64,000 nt of DNA, from positions 62,001 through 126,000 of the forward strand of contig NZ_FZOK01000002.1 of NCBI RefSeq assembly GCF_900188245.1, in the 5' to 3' direction. The translations under genes and the position numbers were made by a program. The DNA comes from Belliella buryatensis (lineage in GTDB: Bacteria > Bacteroidota > Bacteroidia > Cytophagales > Cyclobacteriaceae). Every line of letters starts with the position of its first letter. The first letter of the stretch is position 1. Below the pieces are notes generated by a model. It searched no databases. It had not been told where the DNA came from and saw only the letters and a program-made list of their open reading frames with translations. Positions 8,770-17,752 of the stretch are shown here, one piece after another.

Positions 8770-10059
8770 TTAACCTAACTTATTTTTGGATATATGATGT
8801 AATCCAAAAATCAATAATCCACCACCAGTCCAGATTAGCGTATCTATAATTTCTTCTGACTGAGTTCCTGAAAGTAGCCATATCGTCAGTAGAATTCCAG
8901 CTATAGCAAAGTAATTGCCAAATGGAATTTTGAAGAAATTACTGTTTTTGGGCGCACTTTTTCTCAATTTGATCAAGGATGCACAGACCAACGCGTACAA
9001 AATCAAACGTGAAATCACCGAAACAGCCAATGAATTCATAAAGCCCCAAAATATCGCTACAAAAGCGACTAGACTTGCAAAGAAAAGTATAGAGACCCAA
9101 GGAGTGGAGAATTTTGGATGGATCTTACCGAAGAACCTTGGCAGTTGATTTTCTTCACTGAGTGCAAAGGGTAACCTTGAACCGCTTAAGATTTGAACAT
9201 TCAAAGTTCCCATAATAGAAACTACCGCACCAATGGTGATGAACATACCTCCCCACCAACCCATGAATCCTGTTGCGGCATCAGCAAGGGGTTTATCAGA
9301 ATTAGCCAAATCTGGCAAAGTACCAATTGAAACAAATTGTATCAAAATATAGAAGCCAGCAATTACCGCTGCGGCTGTCATCAAACCGAAAGGTAGATTC
9401 TTCTTTGGTTCTACAATCTCCCCACTATTAACCAGCCCCGCCTCAAATCCTCCAAATGCAAAAATCAATAACAGCGTAGAAGCGGAGAAGTCTTTTAGAC
9501 TGGGTAATTCACCTGTTTGGAAATTATTGAAATCAATAAAAAATAAACCGACAAGAATAAAAACTGCCAAGGGAAATAGCTTTGCGATAGTGAGAAAATT
9601 ACTTACCCTAGCTGTATTTTTTACCCCGATCCAATTGAAATAAGTAATCAAACCGGTGATAGATAAGATTATAAGAATGCGAATGACTGGCTCGTTAAAT
9701 ACTTCTGAGAAGAAGGAGAGGTACAGAACCATCAAGTTGATCAGTGTGGCATAGCTGAAGAGCCTTGTCAACATCAGAAGCCATCCAATAATAAAGGCTG
9801 GGAGTGGTCCAAATGCCTGATGTACATAAAGGTACGGACCTCCTGTTCGTTCAAACCTAGAGCTTACCTCTGCAAATACAAGGATTAAGACCATCATGAC
9901 CAGTGCACAGACCAAAAATGCAGCAATGGAATACACGCCTGATAGGGCAAAAACTTTGGCTGGAAGTGCAAAGATGCCAGCGCCAATGACTGAGTTGATG
10001 ATCAGGAAGACGAGGTCCCATCTCTGAATCCCTCTTTTGAGTGAGCGTTTATTTTCCAA
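8770..10059 (-). CDS. APC-family amino acid permease
   Basis: A 429-residue integral membrane protein with about 12 hydrophobic segments. It opens with the APC signature around residues 12-35 (WDLVFLIINSVIGAGIFALP), followed by a conserved GGPYLYV segment and FAFGGFEA in the middle. These mark the amino acid-polyamine-organocation superfamily of proton- or sodium-coupled amino-acid transporters. The substrate cannot be assigned. A hairpin lies just upstream of the start. Confidence 0.88.
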   Translation of the reverse strand: MENKRSLKRGIQRWDLVFLIINSVIGAGIFALPAKVFALSGVYSIAAFLVCALVMMVLILVFAEVSSRFERTGGPYLYVHQAFGPLPAFIIGWLLMLTRLFSYATLINLMVLYLSFFSEVFNEPVIRILIILSITGLITYFNWIGVKNTARVSNFLTIAKLFPLAVFILVGLFFIDFNNFQTGELPSLKDFSASTLLLIFAFGGFEAGLVNSGEIVEPKKNLPFGLMTAAAVIAGFYILIQFVSIGTLPDLANSDKPLADAATGFMGWWGGMFITIGAVVSIMGTLNVQILSGSRLPFALSEENQLPRFFGKIHPKFSTPWVSILFFASLVAFVAIFWGFMNSLAVSVISRLILYALVCASLIKLRKSAPKNSNFFKIPFGNYFAIAGILLTIWLLSGTQSEEIIDTLIWTGGGLLIFGLHHISKNKLG

Positions 10060-10065
10060 AATGGG

Positions 10066-10100
10066 TTAAGCTAATTGGGTTTAACTTCCAATCAGCTTAA
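10066..10100. other. Hairpin between gpsA and the permease
   Basis: TTAAGCT-A-ATTGG (10066-10078) pairs with CCAAT-C-AGCTTAA (10088-10100), leaving one internal mismatch and a 9-base loop. Both neighbouring genes run leftwards, so this is either the 3' end structure of gpsA or in the leader of the permease gene. No T run follows on the minus strand. Confidence 0.45.
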
Positions 10101-10147
10101 AAAATCTCCCATTTCCAAATCAAAATCCAATAATGGTTGATACGACA

Positions 10148-11206
10148 TTATAAAAAGTCTACATCCACATTAAATGGATATTTCATCAAGTATTGTACTG
10201 CCTCTTCGATAGTCAAATCTTCGAAAAGTACCTTGTATAGGTTTTCTGTGATAGGTGCCCTATTTTTTGTGCTTTCCATAAAGTTCTTCATCAGTTTGAC
10301 CGTATTGATTCCTTCCGCGACTTCTTCCATGGTTGCTTGAATTTGCTCTAGCGTTTCGCCTTTAGCAAGGCGATAGCCCACTGTGTAGTTTCTGGATAGG
10401 GTTGAGTTGCAGGTGGTCACTAAGTCTCCTATTCCGGCCAATCCAATAAAAGATTTCAAGCTCCCTCCAAGTGCATTGCCCATATAAATTAGTTCTACCA
10501 TGCCTCTGGAGATTAGCAATCCTTTAGCATTTTCACCAAGTCCTAGACCTGCCAATGCACCAGCAGCAATGGCAATGATGTTTTTCAACACCCCACTTAA
10601 CTCAACGCCAATAATGTCGGAATTGCCATAGACCTGAAACTTATCTGATCTAAGAAGATTTTGTCCTTGTAATATTACCTCATTGAACTTGCTAGCCACT
10701 ACCGTGGCGGCTGGTAATCCTGCTGAAAGTTCTTTGGCGAGATTGGGGCCAGCGAGGCATCCCACTCTGACCACGACAGTTTCTTTGAGAATCACTTCAG
10801 ACATGGTCAAGATATTTTCTCTTCTAATATCAGATAAGTCCTCTAATTTTTTACCTTTTGGAAGATTTAAGCACAAGCCCTTGGTTCCATGAATGATCAT
10901 GTGATAAGGGTAGAGAAAGGGTGAAAACATTCTCGTCACATCCATAAAGGCGCTGGAAGGCACCATAAAAAAGATGACATCACAGGATTGACAAAGCAAT
11001 TCAGGATCTTGTGTAGCGAGGATGTTTTCATTAATTAGATTCCCATCTACGCTATGCTTTTCGTTGATTTCAGTGACTAATTCGGCCCTTCTGGCATAAG
11101 CAATTACAGGGTTTTTGGCAGCAAGGATATTGGCTATGGCAGTTCCAAAGCTTCCCATGCCTACTACGCCTATCGATTTATTTTTAGAAGAGTTTTTCGA
11201 GGTCAT
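10148..11206 (-). CDS. gpsA: NAD(P)-dependent glycerol-3-phosphate dehydrogenase
   Basis: A 352-residue cytoplasmic enzyme that reduces dihydroxyacetone phosphate to sn-glycerol 3-phosphate for phospholipid synthesis. The Rossmann motif GVVGMGSFGTAIA is near the N terminus. GVELSGVLKNIIAIAAG contains the catalytic Lys, and GLAGIGDLVTTCNSTLSRN is the family's substrate-binding segment. The first ATG is at 11212; the one at 11206 (MTSKN) is also possible. Either start overlaps the end of the upstream acyltransferase gene by more than 20 bases, so product and next-step enzyme are encoded together. Confidence 0.92.
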   Translation of the reverse strand: MTSKNSSKNKSIGVVGMGSFGTAIANILAAKNPVIAYARRAELVTEINEKHSVDGNLINENILATQDPELLCQSCDVIFFMVPSSAFMDVTRMFSPFLYPYHMIIHGTKGLCLNLPKGKKLEDLSDIRRENILTMSEVILKETVVVRVGCLAGPNLAKELSAGLPAATVVASKFNEVILQGQNLLRSDKFQVYGNSDIIGVELSGVLKNIIAIAAGALAGLGLGENAKGLLISRGMVELIYMGNALGGSLKSFIGLAGIGDLVTTCNSTLSRNYTVGYRLAKGETLEQIQATMEEVAEGINTVKLMKNFMESTKNRAPITENLYKVLFEDLTIEEAVQYLMKYPFNVDVDFL

Positions 11207-12881
11207 ATCCATCCAGTCTATTGTGGTAAAAATAAAGTAGGTTTAAGTCTTCTGTGATGATGTTCCCATCTTTGTCTTGCACTAGCGGTCTTTTTGCATG
11301 ATACATACCTACATTATCGAGTCCATGGGCGATGATTTGGTCCATATCTTGGCGGAGGTGTGGAGCCACATGAACTTTTCCTTTTTCTCTAAGTTCAAAG
11401 ATTTTATCAAGAACTCGCTGACAAGCTGATTTGAAGCTGTCATAAGGAATGACTATATCTTCTTCAGGAAGTCTCAGCAAATTGAACAAGTCCATTTTTT
11501 TATTTTCCCTCTTGATCAATTGAAATGCTGTAAACGCTACCAAGTGTGAACTAAAAACCCGGTTTATGATATGAAACTCCTGAACGATGCGTTCTCCAAG
11601 TCTATTGGTGTATTCTTCTTCCCTTTGAGTATCTATATTAATTTTCCCATCAGAAATAAAATAGTCCCTAGTATCAATGATTCTTCCATTTTTATCCAAA
11701 CTGTTTCCTTCTTTGTCTACATAATGGCCGAGCACATCCATGGCTTTTCCTACTGAGACAGAAATATCGGATCCTTTCGTAAAGAATTTGACTAGAAATT
11801 TTGAGATTTTTAACGAAGTAGAGAATTCATCCGCTTCTTGATAATAGCGTTCTTGCCCTGTGATGCTCAGATGTTCTTTGATCAGGCTAGGTGCCTCCAA
11901 TACAAAATGGTAATTGATCGTCACTGGGACGATAAAGACCTTGCCACCTATATCATTCATGCCTCTTTGATAATTTGCCCGCTGGGCTTCAATGGCTGTG
12001 CTGAGGAGGCCCAGCTTGAGTTTGGATTCAATTTTCCCGCTTCGAGACCTTGTTCCTCCTGGGAAAAACAAACTATGAACACCAAGTTGTATAGCTTCTG
12101 AACTGTATGTTTTGAGTGTTTCTATGTAGACAAGGTTCTTTTTTCTTCTATCTACTTTATAAGCACCCAGTGAATTCATAAAATAGGCAAAAATCTCAAT
12201 ATTGAAGAGGTTCAAACCTGCACCATAAATAAATGGTGGTAAGCCTAAGACTGAAATGATCCAACCAATCAGTATAGAGTCCAGATTAGAGAAGTGGGTA
12301 GGAACCATGATGATGGTACCTTTAGATGCTAAATCTCTCAATTGTTCTGTTTCACCGATAATCTGTATCTTGTCTTGAAGAGAGTATTGGTTGCTAAACA
12401 AACGCTTGAATCCCTTTACCCTAGCTGCATTCAAAAGTCTAGCAAAACCAGTGGTCACGATGGATCTGGTGAATTTGTAATGTGTATGTTTGAAATTACT
12501 AGCGATCTCTTCTGCATAGCGCATGGTGATGCTATCAAGAATTTCTATGTATTTTTTCTTTTTCTCTGTCCTGTTAAGAGTGCTGTCTGCACTAAGTTGC
12601 ACCAGGGCTGATTTGACTTTGTTCCAAAACTCATAATCATCATCTGGGTCAACGGCCCATGGATTTTGCTTGATGCGGAGCTTTTCTCTGTAATGGGTGG
12701 TTTCTAGTTCTTCTTTCAAAACCTCCATTTTACCCCCAATTTGATCCAGAATTCTTTTTTTAGCAGCTTCCGCTACTTTTTTCACAAACTCCTTCCTGCT
12801 TTTGCTCAATTTTACCACAGGCCATTCATCCTTTTGCGGAAGGATGGGGTCGTATTTATGTTTGATATAGTCGTCAGTCAA
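11184..12881 (-). CDS. PlsB-like glycerol-3-phosphate / 1-acylglycerol-3-phosphate acyltransferase
   Basis: A 565-residue acyltransferase. The catalytic H-x4-D motif is in PTHFSNLDS, FPGGTRSRSGKIESK is the substrate-binding motif, and VPVTINYHFV fits block IV of the PlsB/PlsC superfamily. The length and N-terminal helical extension are closer to PlsB than to the roughly 240-residue PlsC. It overlaps gpsA, whose product is the substrate of this reaction, which supports a first-acylation role. The exact acyl donor is not evident. Confidence 0.82.
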   Translation of the reverse strand: MTDDYIKHKYDPILPQKDEWPVVKLSKSRKEFVKKVAEAAKKRILDQIGGKMEVLKEELETTHYREKLRIKQNPWAVDPDDDYEFWNKVKSALVQLSADSTLNRTEKKKKYIEILDSITMRYAEEIASNFKHTHYKFTRSIVTTGFARLLNAARVKGFKRLFSNQYSLQDKIQIIGETEQLRDLASKGTIIMVPTHFSNLDSILIGWIISVLGLPPFIYGAGLNLFNIEIFAYFMNSLGAYKVDRRKKNLVYIETLKTYSSEAIQLGVHSLFFPGGTRSRSGKIESKLKLGLLSTAIEAQRANYQRGMNDIGGKVFIVPVTINYHFVLEAPSLIKEHLSITGQERYYQEADEFSTSLKISKFLVKFFTKGSDISVSVGKAMDVLGHYVDKEGNSLDKNGRIIDTRDYFISDGKINIDTQREEEYTNRLGERIVQEFHIINRVFSSHLVAFTAFQLIKRENKKMDLFNLLRLPEEDIVIPYDSFKSACQRVLDKIFELREKGKVHVAPHLRQDMDQIIAHGLDNVGMYHAKRPLVQDKDGNIITEDLNLLYFYHNRLDGYDLEKLF

Positions 12882-13110
12882 GGGATTCGGGTTTAAGACA
12901 AAAACAAAGATAACAAAAATTGAAAGATTGAAGAGGCTAAGAAGAGATAGCCTTAGGAATGTTTTTTTATCTCTTGAAGTTGAACAAATTGATTTTAATA
13001 GACTTTATTAGGCAAACGTTTTTTCTCTAAACCTGTTTCAATAGGGAATTATTAGAACAACGGTTTTGTCTCAACTGGAATCCGTTGTATTATTGCACCT
13101 TCTAAGAGCC

Positions 13111-14085
13111 ATGAAGCCCGACCTCAAGCAAATACAAGCACCTATAGCCACCGAAATGGTGGAGTTCGAGAAGAAATTCCGTGACTTTATGAAAAGTAAA
13201 GTCAAATTGCTCGATCATATCACCAATTACATTGTAAAGAGGAAAGGGAAGCAAATGCGTCCCATGTTTGTTTTTTTGACTGCTGGGGTTAGCGGACAGA
13301 TTGAAGAGTCCACTTATAGAGGTGCTGCTTTGATCGAACTTTTGCATACTGCTACGCTTGTACATGATGATGTAGTAGATGATGCGAACTATCGCCGTGG
13401 ATTTTTTTCTGTCAATGCGCTTTGGAAAAATAAAATCGCTGTTTTGGTAGGTGATTATCTTTTGTCTCGGGGTTTATTGCTTAGTGTGGATAATGGAGAT
13501 TTTGAATTGCTCAGAATCGTCTCTCATGCAGTTAGAGAGATGTCCGAGGGGGAATTGCTACAAATCGCTAAAGCTAGGAAGCTTGATATCACGGAAGAAG
13601 TTTATTACACCATTATTCGTCAGAAAACTGCTAGTTTGATCGCTTCTTGTTGTGCTGTAGGTGCCGCTACCTCTGGTGCTGCTCCGGCTATGGTAGAGAA
13701 GATGCGAGACTTCGGAGAGAAAGTTGGGATGGCTTTCCAAATCAAAGATGACCTTTTTGATTATGGCGAAGATGAAATCGGCAAACCAGTAGGGATTGAC
13801 ATCAAAGAAAAGAAAATGACCCTGCCTCTTATCTATGCCCTGAACAATGCTTCTTGGCTGGACAAGAAAAGAATCATTTATATGATTCGAAATAAAAATG
13901 AAGACAAGAAGGCAGTGAATGAAGTGATTGATTTTGTGAAAAAATCTGGTGGCTTAGACTATGCCAATCAAGTCATGAACACTTATTTTGAAGAGGCTCT
14001 AGCATTGCTCAATGAATTCCCCGATTCAGAATACAAAACTTCGCTAGAAGGATTGGTGAGGTACACGATTGAGAGGAAGAAGTAG
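13111..14085 (+). CDS. ispB: Polyprenyl diphosphate synthase (octaprenyl/solanesyl type)
   Basis: A 324-residue trans-prenyltransferase that extends farnesyl diphosphate with isopentenyl diphosphate, probably for the menaquinone side chain. The first aspartate-rich motif is HDDVVDDANYRRG and the second is KDDLFDYGED, followed by GKPVGIDIKEKKMTLPLIYA. Reading is open from a TTG at 13066, but ATG 13111 gives the usual N terminus. A hairpin follows the stop. It is divergent from the plsB-like gene. The chain length of the product is not determinable. Confidence 0.88.
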   Translation: MKPDLKQIQAPIATEMVEFEKKFRDFMKSKVKLLDHITNYIVKRKGKQMRPMFVFLTAGVSGQIEESTYRGAALIELLHTATLVHDDVVDDANYRRGFFSVNALWKNKIAVLVGDYLLSRGLLLSVDNGDFELLRIVSHAVREMSEGELLQIAKARKLDITEEVYYTIIRQKTASLIASCCAVGAATSGAAPAMVEKMRDFGEKVGMAFQIKDDLFDYGEDEIGKPVGIDIKEKKMTLPLIYALNNASWLDKKRIIYMIRNKNEDKKAVNEVIDFVKKSGGLDYANQVMNTYFEEALALLNEFPDSEYKTSLEGLVRYTIERKK

Positions 14086-14097
14086 GTTATTTTGTCT

Positions 14098-14124
14098 AAG
14101 CGTAGATTGCATCTACGCTTTATT
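14098..14124 (+). terminator. Hairpin terminator after the prenyl synthase
   Basis: AAGCGTAGAT (14098-14107) and ATCTACGCTT (14111-14120) form a 10-bp stem with a TGC loop. The T-rich tail is short (TATT). Confidence 0.65.
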
Positions 14125-14195
14125 ATCCATGGAATTTGAAATTCCAGAAAAAAAATAGCTAAAAAAAATCTTAATGTTTAAATTCTTTTCATTTA

Positions 14196-14217
14196 CTTTG
14201 TATTTCAAAGTACTTTA
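14196..14217. promoter_or_regulatory. Operator/promoter of the winged-helix membrane-protein unit
   Basis: ACTTTG-N5-CAAAGT followed directly by ACTTT, so CAAAGTACTTT also contains the palindrome AAAGTACTTT. The left half is part of TTACTTTG (14194-14201), a near match to the -7 element TAnnTTTG. It ends 5 bases before the ATG at 14223. The same element recurs at 15308-15329 in front of the second unit. Binding by the regulator at 14839 is inferred. Confidence 0.62.
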
Positions 14218-14222
14218 TATCT

Positions 14223-14837
14223 ATGAGAAAACCAGAAAAAGAGTTAGCTGAAATCAAAGCTATGATGGAGCGAAGCAGTCGCTTTTTGTCATTGAGTGGC
14301 TTGTCGGGTGTATTGGCTGGAATCTATGCCTTGATCGGTGCTGGACTGGTATATTACTGGATTTATTTTCCATCATCCCCTTGGGGTGAAGGAGTGGAGT
14401 CATTAAAATCTAGCGTAATTTTTCAAAGACTCTTGATCGTAGCTTTTGTAGTATTGGTTTTGGCTATCGGAACAGCAGGTTTGTTAAGTCAAAAAAGAAG
14501 CTCCAAGACAGCTAATCAATTTTGGAGTCCTGCCAGCAAGCGCTTTATGAAAGCCTTATTTATTCCAGTGGTCAGTGGTGGATTATTTGCTTTTTCATTG
14601 ATGCACGAAGGACAGTTTGAACTGATCGCTGCTGCAACTTTGGTGTTTTATGGATTAGGTTTGATCAATGCTTCGCATTTTACCTTAAACGATATCAAAA
14701 ATCTTGGATTTGGTCAATTGATCTTGGGCTTAATTGCAGCTTTCTTTCCTGCTTATGGATTGCTTTGTTGGGCATTAGGTTTTGGAGTTCTTCATGTGAT
14801 ATATGGAGCGATGATGTATTACAAATACGAGCGATAA
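14223..14837 (+). CDS. Multi-pass membrane protein of unknown function
   Basis: A 204-residue protein with about 30 charged residues at the N terminus (KPEKELAEIKAMMERSSRF), followed by five to six hydrophobic segments. No catalytic motif is seen. The GTG of the winged-helix regulator follows its stop after one base, so the two are translated together. A membrane protein coupled to a regulator suggests it may sense or transmit a signal to the regulator, but this is inference from position. Confidence 0.75.
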   Translation: MRKPEKELAEIKAMMERSSRFLSLSGLSGVLAGIYALIGAGLVYYWIYFPSSPWGEGVESLKSSVIFQRLLIVAFVVLVLAIGTAGLLSQKRSSKTANQFWSPASKRFMKALFIPVVSGGLFAFSLMHEGQFELIAAATLVFYGLGLINASHFTLNDIKNLGFGQLILGLIAAFFPAYGLLCWALGFGVLHVIYGAMMYYKYER

Positions 14838-14838
14838 G

Positions 14839-15132
14839 GTGAAAGGAAACTACGACAAAGCTTTTGAGAATATCGTCAGACTGCGCGTGATGTCCGTCCT
14901 GATGGCCAATGAACAATATGATTTCAATGGCTTCAAGGAATTGATGGAAGTAACTGATGGCAATCTCTCTTCGCATCTGCGAACTTTGGAAAAACAAGGT
15001 TATGTGGAGGTCGAAAAGTCATTTGTCGGGCGAAAGCCTCAAAGTAACTACAGTGCGACAACAGCAGGAAAAGTAGCCTTTCAAAATCACCTTAATTATC
15101 TTGAAAATTTAATCAACCAAAATAAAATATGA
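14839..15132 (+). CDS. Winged-helix transcriptional regulator
   Basis: A 97-residue DNA-binding protein starting at GTG 14839, one base after the preceding stop. The order RLRVMSVLM, FNGFKELMEVTDGNLSSHLRTLEKQGYV and a basic wing (SFVGRKPQSNYSATTAG) is that of the small MarR/ArsR-like winged-helix family common in Bacteroidota (HTH_34 type). The recognition helix is around DGNLSSHLRTLE. It is flanked by two copies of the same dyad, at 14196 and 15308, which are its likely operators. Confidence 0.85.
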   Translation: MKGNYDKAFENIVRLRVMSVLMANEQYDFNGFKELMEVTDGNLSSHLRTLEKQGYVEVEKSFVGRKPQSNYSATTAGKVAFQNHLNYLENLINQNKI

Positions 15133-15284
15133 GTATCCGCAATGCTTCAAGTCGATTTATTAAAGACCTTCTCGTGCTCGGATACTCGTCCACTGACAAC
15201 AGCTATCAGTCCACAGAATCAAAAATTGTTGATCAAGTCATATACTGTTTGGTAGCGAGCAAGAAGATAATGGAGATCCGTTAA
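15129..15284 (+). other. Possible 51-codon ORF overlapping the regulator stop; degenerate repeat inside
   Basis: An ATG overlaps the regulator stop as ATGA and opens 51 codons, beginning MSIRNASSRF. Nothing in the translation is recognisable. The DNA from 15180 to 15220 has repeated GTCCAC words and an ACTGA/TCAGT dyad, like the intergenic sequence at 23256. I judge it more likely a degenerate intergenic repeat than a gene. Confidence 0.25.
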
Positions 15285-15307
15285 TTAATAAAAAAATTTA
15301 TTCACTC

Positions 15308-15329
15308 ACTTTGAAAAACAAAGTACTTT
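15308..15329. promoter_or_regulatory. Second operator of the winged-helix regulon
   Basis: ACTTTG-N5-CAAAGT followed by ACTTT, the same as 14196-14217 except for the 5-base spacer. TCACTTTG (15306-15313) overlaps its left half at the presumed -7 position. It lies 14 bases before the ATG at 15344. Confidence 0.62.
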
Positions 15330-15343
15330 AAATTAAGTAAAAT

Positions 15344-15667
15344 ATGGAAAATCAACAATTATCTAAAGGGATAAATCCCAAAAATCTTTTGCTATCAGGG
15401 CTATTGGGAGCTTTCTTACCATTCGCAGTTTTGGCAATTATCATTCTGACCAAAGAAGATGTATTTGAAACATGGATGCTATTTCCACTCACCATTATCC
15501 CCGCAGGTGGGGTTTTTGGTGGGCTGTTTTTCTACCTGATGGGTTTCCAATGGTTTTCTGAGGGCAATCGTAAACTGATTGCCGTTATTTTCAGTACGTT
15601 GTTCTATTTTATTGCCCTTTGGATCAGCTCAGTTTTGGCATTTTCGATTACAGGTCATTGGGATTAA
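15344..15667 (+). CDS. Small three-segment membrane protein of unknown function
   Basis: A 107-residue protein with three hydrophobic segments at about residues 14-33, 44-65 and 76-101. No functional motif is seen. It is preceded by an operator-like dyad matching the one before 14223 and followed after 40 bases by the DUF4153-like gene, so it is probably part of the same regulon. Confidence 0.7.
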   Translation: MENQQLSKGINPKNLLLSGLLGAFLPFAVLAIIILTKEDVFETWMLFPLTIIPAGGVFGGLFFYLMGFQWFSEGNRKLIAVIFSTLFYFIALWISSVLAFSITGHWD

Positions 15668-15707
15668 GTAATATTAAATTGTAATTTAACAACAAGGCAC
15701 AAAGCAC

Positions 15708-16946
15708 ATGATGAAGCAATCCATTATTTCACTTCAAGATCAGCCATCTGAATTGGAGAAATTGTACAGAAAAAATAAAGTTGCATTCCGACAAGAGTTC
15801 ACAGCTAATTATGATCAAATCAAAGAGCAACCTTGGGCGGAATTTTGGCAAGAAAGATTGAGCTATGATGCGGAATCCATTACTTGGGGGAGTTTAAAAG
15901 AATGGAGATTTGTGGTTATCGCCGCATTGATCGCTGGCATTTATGCAAAATTCCCCGCCATCTTTGATTTGAAAGAAGACTATTTTTATCCGAGAAATAT
16001 TGGCTTTCTGGTCTTTCCTTTTTTGACAGCCTACTTCGCTTGGAAAAATCAACTCAGTGAAAAAATCATAGCCACATTAGCTGTCATCTTGGGAATTTCG
16101 CTGCTGTATATCAATGTCCTTCCCGCGAATGAAACAAGTGATACATGGGTTTTGGTGTGTATGCATCTACCTATTTTATTGTGGGCTGTTTTGGGCTATG
16201 CCTTTGTAGGAAAATCGTCAATTTCGGGAAGGTTGGCCTTTTTGAGATGCAATGGAGACACGGTCATCATGGGTGGACTTCTGCTCTTGGGCGGAGGAAT
16301 TTTGACAGGAGTAACTTTAGGGCTGTTTAGTTTGATAGGCTTGAATATTGGGGAGTTTTATATGAATTACATCGCTGTGTTTGGGTTGGCCGCAGCTCCG
16401 CTTGTCGCGACACAACTCACGCAAAGCAATCCACAGTTGATCAACAAAGTCTCCCCGGTAATCGCTAGAATTTTCAGTCCTTTGGTATTGGTGATGTTGG
16501 TGATTTACCTTGGTGCTATTGTCTTTTCTGGAAAAGACCCTTACAATGACAGAGAATTCCTCTTGTTATTCAACGTCTTGTTGATCGGAGTGATGGGTTT
16601 GATATTCTTCTCAGTAGCAGAAACTTCGGCAGGAGAAAAGAGTCGTTCAGCAATCTGGATTCTTACTTTGCTTTCATGGGTGACAGTCTTAGTCAATGTC
16701 GTGGCATTGTCAGCCATTGCATTTAGAATATCTACTTGGGGTTTCACGCCAAACAGAACTGCCGTGTTGGGAATCAATATCCTGATGCTGATTCATCTGC
16801 TTCGTGTTTCCAAGACCTTAATACAAGTGATTCGAGGTAAAGAACCCATATCCAAAATCGGTAAAAGTATTGTTGAATATTTACCTATCTATGTGATTTG
16901 GGTGATCTTGGTGGTGTTCACTTTCCCTTTGATCTTTGGATTCTGA
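15708..16946 (+). CDS. DUF4153-like multi-pass membrane protein
   Basis: A 412-residue protein with a soluble N-terminal stretch of about 70 residues and then about ten hydrophobic segments. The block GKDPYNDREFLLLFNVLLIGVMG resembles the DUF4153 family of uncharacterised membrane proteins. It lies at the end of the second transcription unit of the winged-helix cluster. The consecutive ATGs at 15708 and 15711 are both possible starts. Function is unknown. Confidence 0.72.
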   Translation: MMKQSIISLQDQPSELEKLYRKNKVAFRQEFTANYDQIKEQPWAEFWQERLSYDAESITWGSLKEWRFVVIAALIAGIYAKFPAIFDLKEDYFYPRNIGFLVFPFLTAYFAWKNQLSEKIIATLAVILGISLLYINVLPANETSDTWVLVCMHLPILLWAVLGYAFVGKSSISGRLAFLRCNGDTVIMGGLLLLGGGILTGVTLGLFSLIGLNIGEFYMNYIAVFGLAAAPLVATQLTQSNPQLINKVSPVIARIFSPLVLVMLVIYLGAIVFSGKDPYNDREFLLLFNVLLIGVMGLIFFSVAETSAGEKSRSAIWILTLLSWVTVLVNVVALSAIAFRISTWGFTPNRTAVLGINILMLIHLLRVSKTLIQVIRGKEPISKIGKSIVEYLPIYVIWVILVVFTFPLIFGF

Positions 16947-17443
16947 TAGGGAGATTTTTCCACGGATGAACACGGATAAACACAGTTTTTCTTTTACCAC
17001 AGAAAAGCGTAAGAATAGGATTTAAATACAGCAAAATTAATTTCTATTAAAACGTTCCTCTGTGGTTTTCTTTTTTTCTCTAACCGCAAAGGAGCGCAAA
17101 GTGACGCAGGGAAAATTATTGTCTTTCAAATCCCCAAAAGTCCCTTCGGGACGGACGAAATAAATACCTAAATACTTCGATACCTGCCTTCATTCCAATT
17201 AAAAAATCACAAAACTTATAACTTTTCTTAAACTAAAGATATCTAGTATGAACAAATAGAATTGTGATTTAAACAGATTTAATGTGTAAATAACTGTAAT
17301 TTTGTTATTTTTATAAACTTAAATTATTCAAAATATTTTAAACTAAAAATTTGCTTCTTTCTTTCTTTCTTGTAAACAGCTTTATTAGTAGTTAAACTTT
17401 TAGAGTCAATGAAAATCATATTTTAACCAAAACAATAAATGCT
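16947..17443. repeat. Noncoding stretch with degenerate intergenic repeats
   Basis: No gene is seen. It holds CACGGATGAACACGGATAAA (16961-16980), ACCACAGA (16996-17003) answered by its complement TCTGTGGT (17059-17066), an ACCGCAAAG/GCGCAAAG tract (17082-17110), and a GTCCC-TTC-GGGAC hairpin (17140-17152). Similar ACCACAGA- and ACACGGA-type tracts are known as widespread noncoding repeats in bacterial intergenic DNA. The second half is very AT-rich and has TAATTTTG at 17297-17304, a -7-like element some 140 bases before the next gene. Confidence 0.6.
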
Positions 17444-17740
17444 ATGAGAAAAATTGCTTTCAAGTTTTCAATTATCCTTATTTGTTATTTAGGAGTTACA
17501 CCATCATTTAATTCTGGGGATGGAATTGCTTTAAATGCCATTCCAGAAGCTGTTGCAGCCGCTTGCCCCGATCAAGAGATTTATTTTTTAGGTATTGAAA
17601 CCAGAAGTAAATTAGTTGCAGCTGGTGGAAGTGGAGGAATGATTCCACATTTTAATAGAGTATATTATCAAGTATGTGTAGATAGAGATAATTCTTGCTG
17701 CCCAATGGATTTGCCTCACGATGATATCACTCCACAATAG
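17444..17740 (+). CDS. Small exported NVEALA-like cysteine-containing protein
   Basis: A 98-residue protein with an N-terminal hydrophobic export signal (about residues 5-20). The following IALNAIPEAVAAACPDQEI resembles, but does not exactly match, the xNVEALA motif of a Bacteroidota family of small exported proteins. The mature part is Gly-rich (AAGGSGG) and has four Cys, in AAC, QVC and SCC, enough for two disulfides. It lies 12 bases before a 6-bladed propeller lipoprotein, the usual neighbour of NVEALA genes. Function is unknown. The region is AT-rich and preceded by repeats, hinting at accessory DNA. Confidence 0.7.
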   Translation: MRKIAFKFSIILICYLGVTPSFNSGDGIALNAIPEAVAAACPDQEIYFLGIETRSKLVAAGGSGGMIPHFNRVYYQVCVDRDNSCCPMDLPHDDITPQ

Positions 17741-17752
17741 AAAATCGTATCT

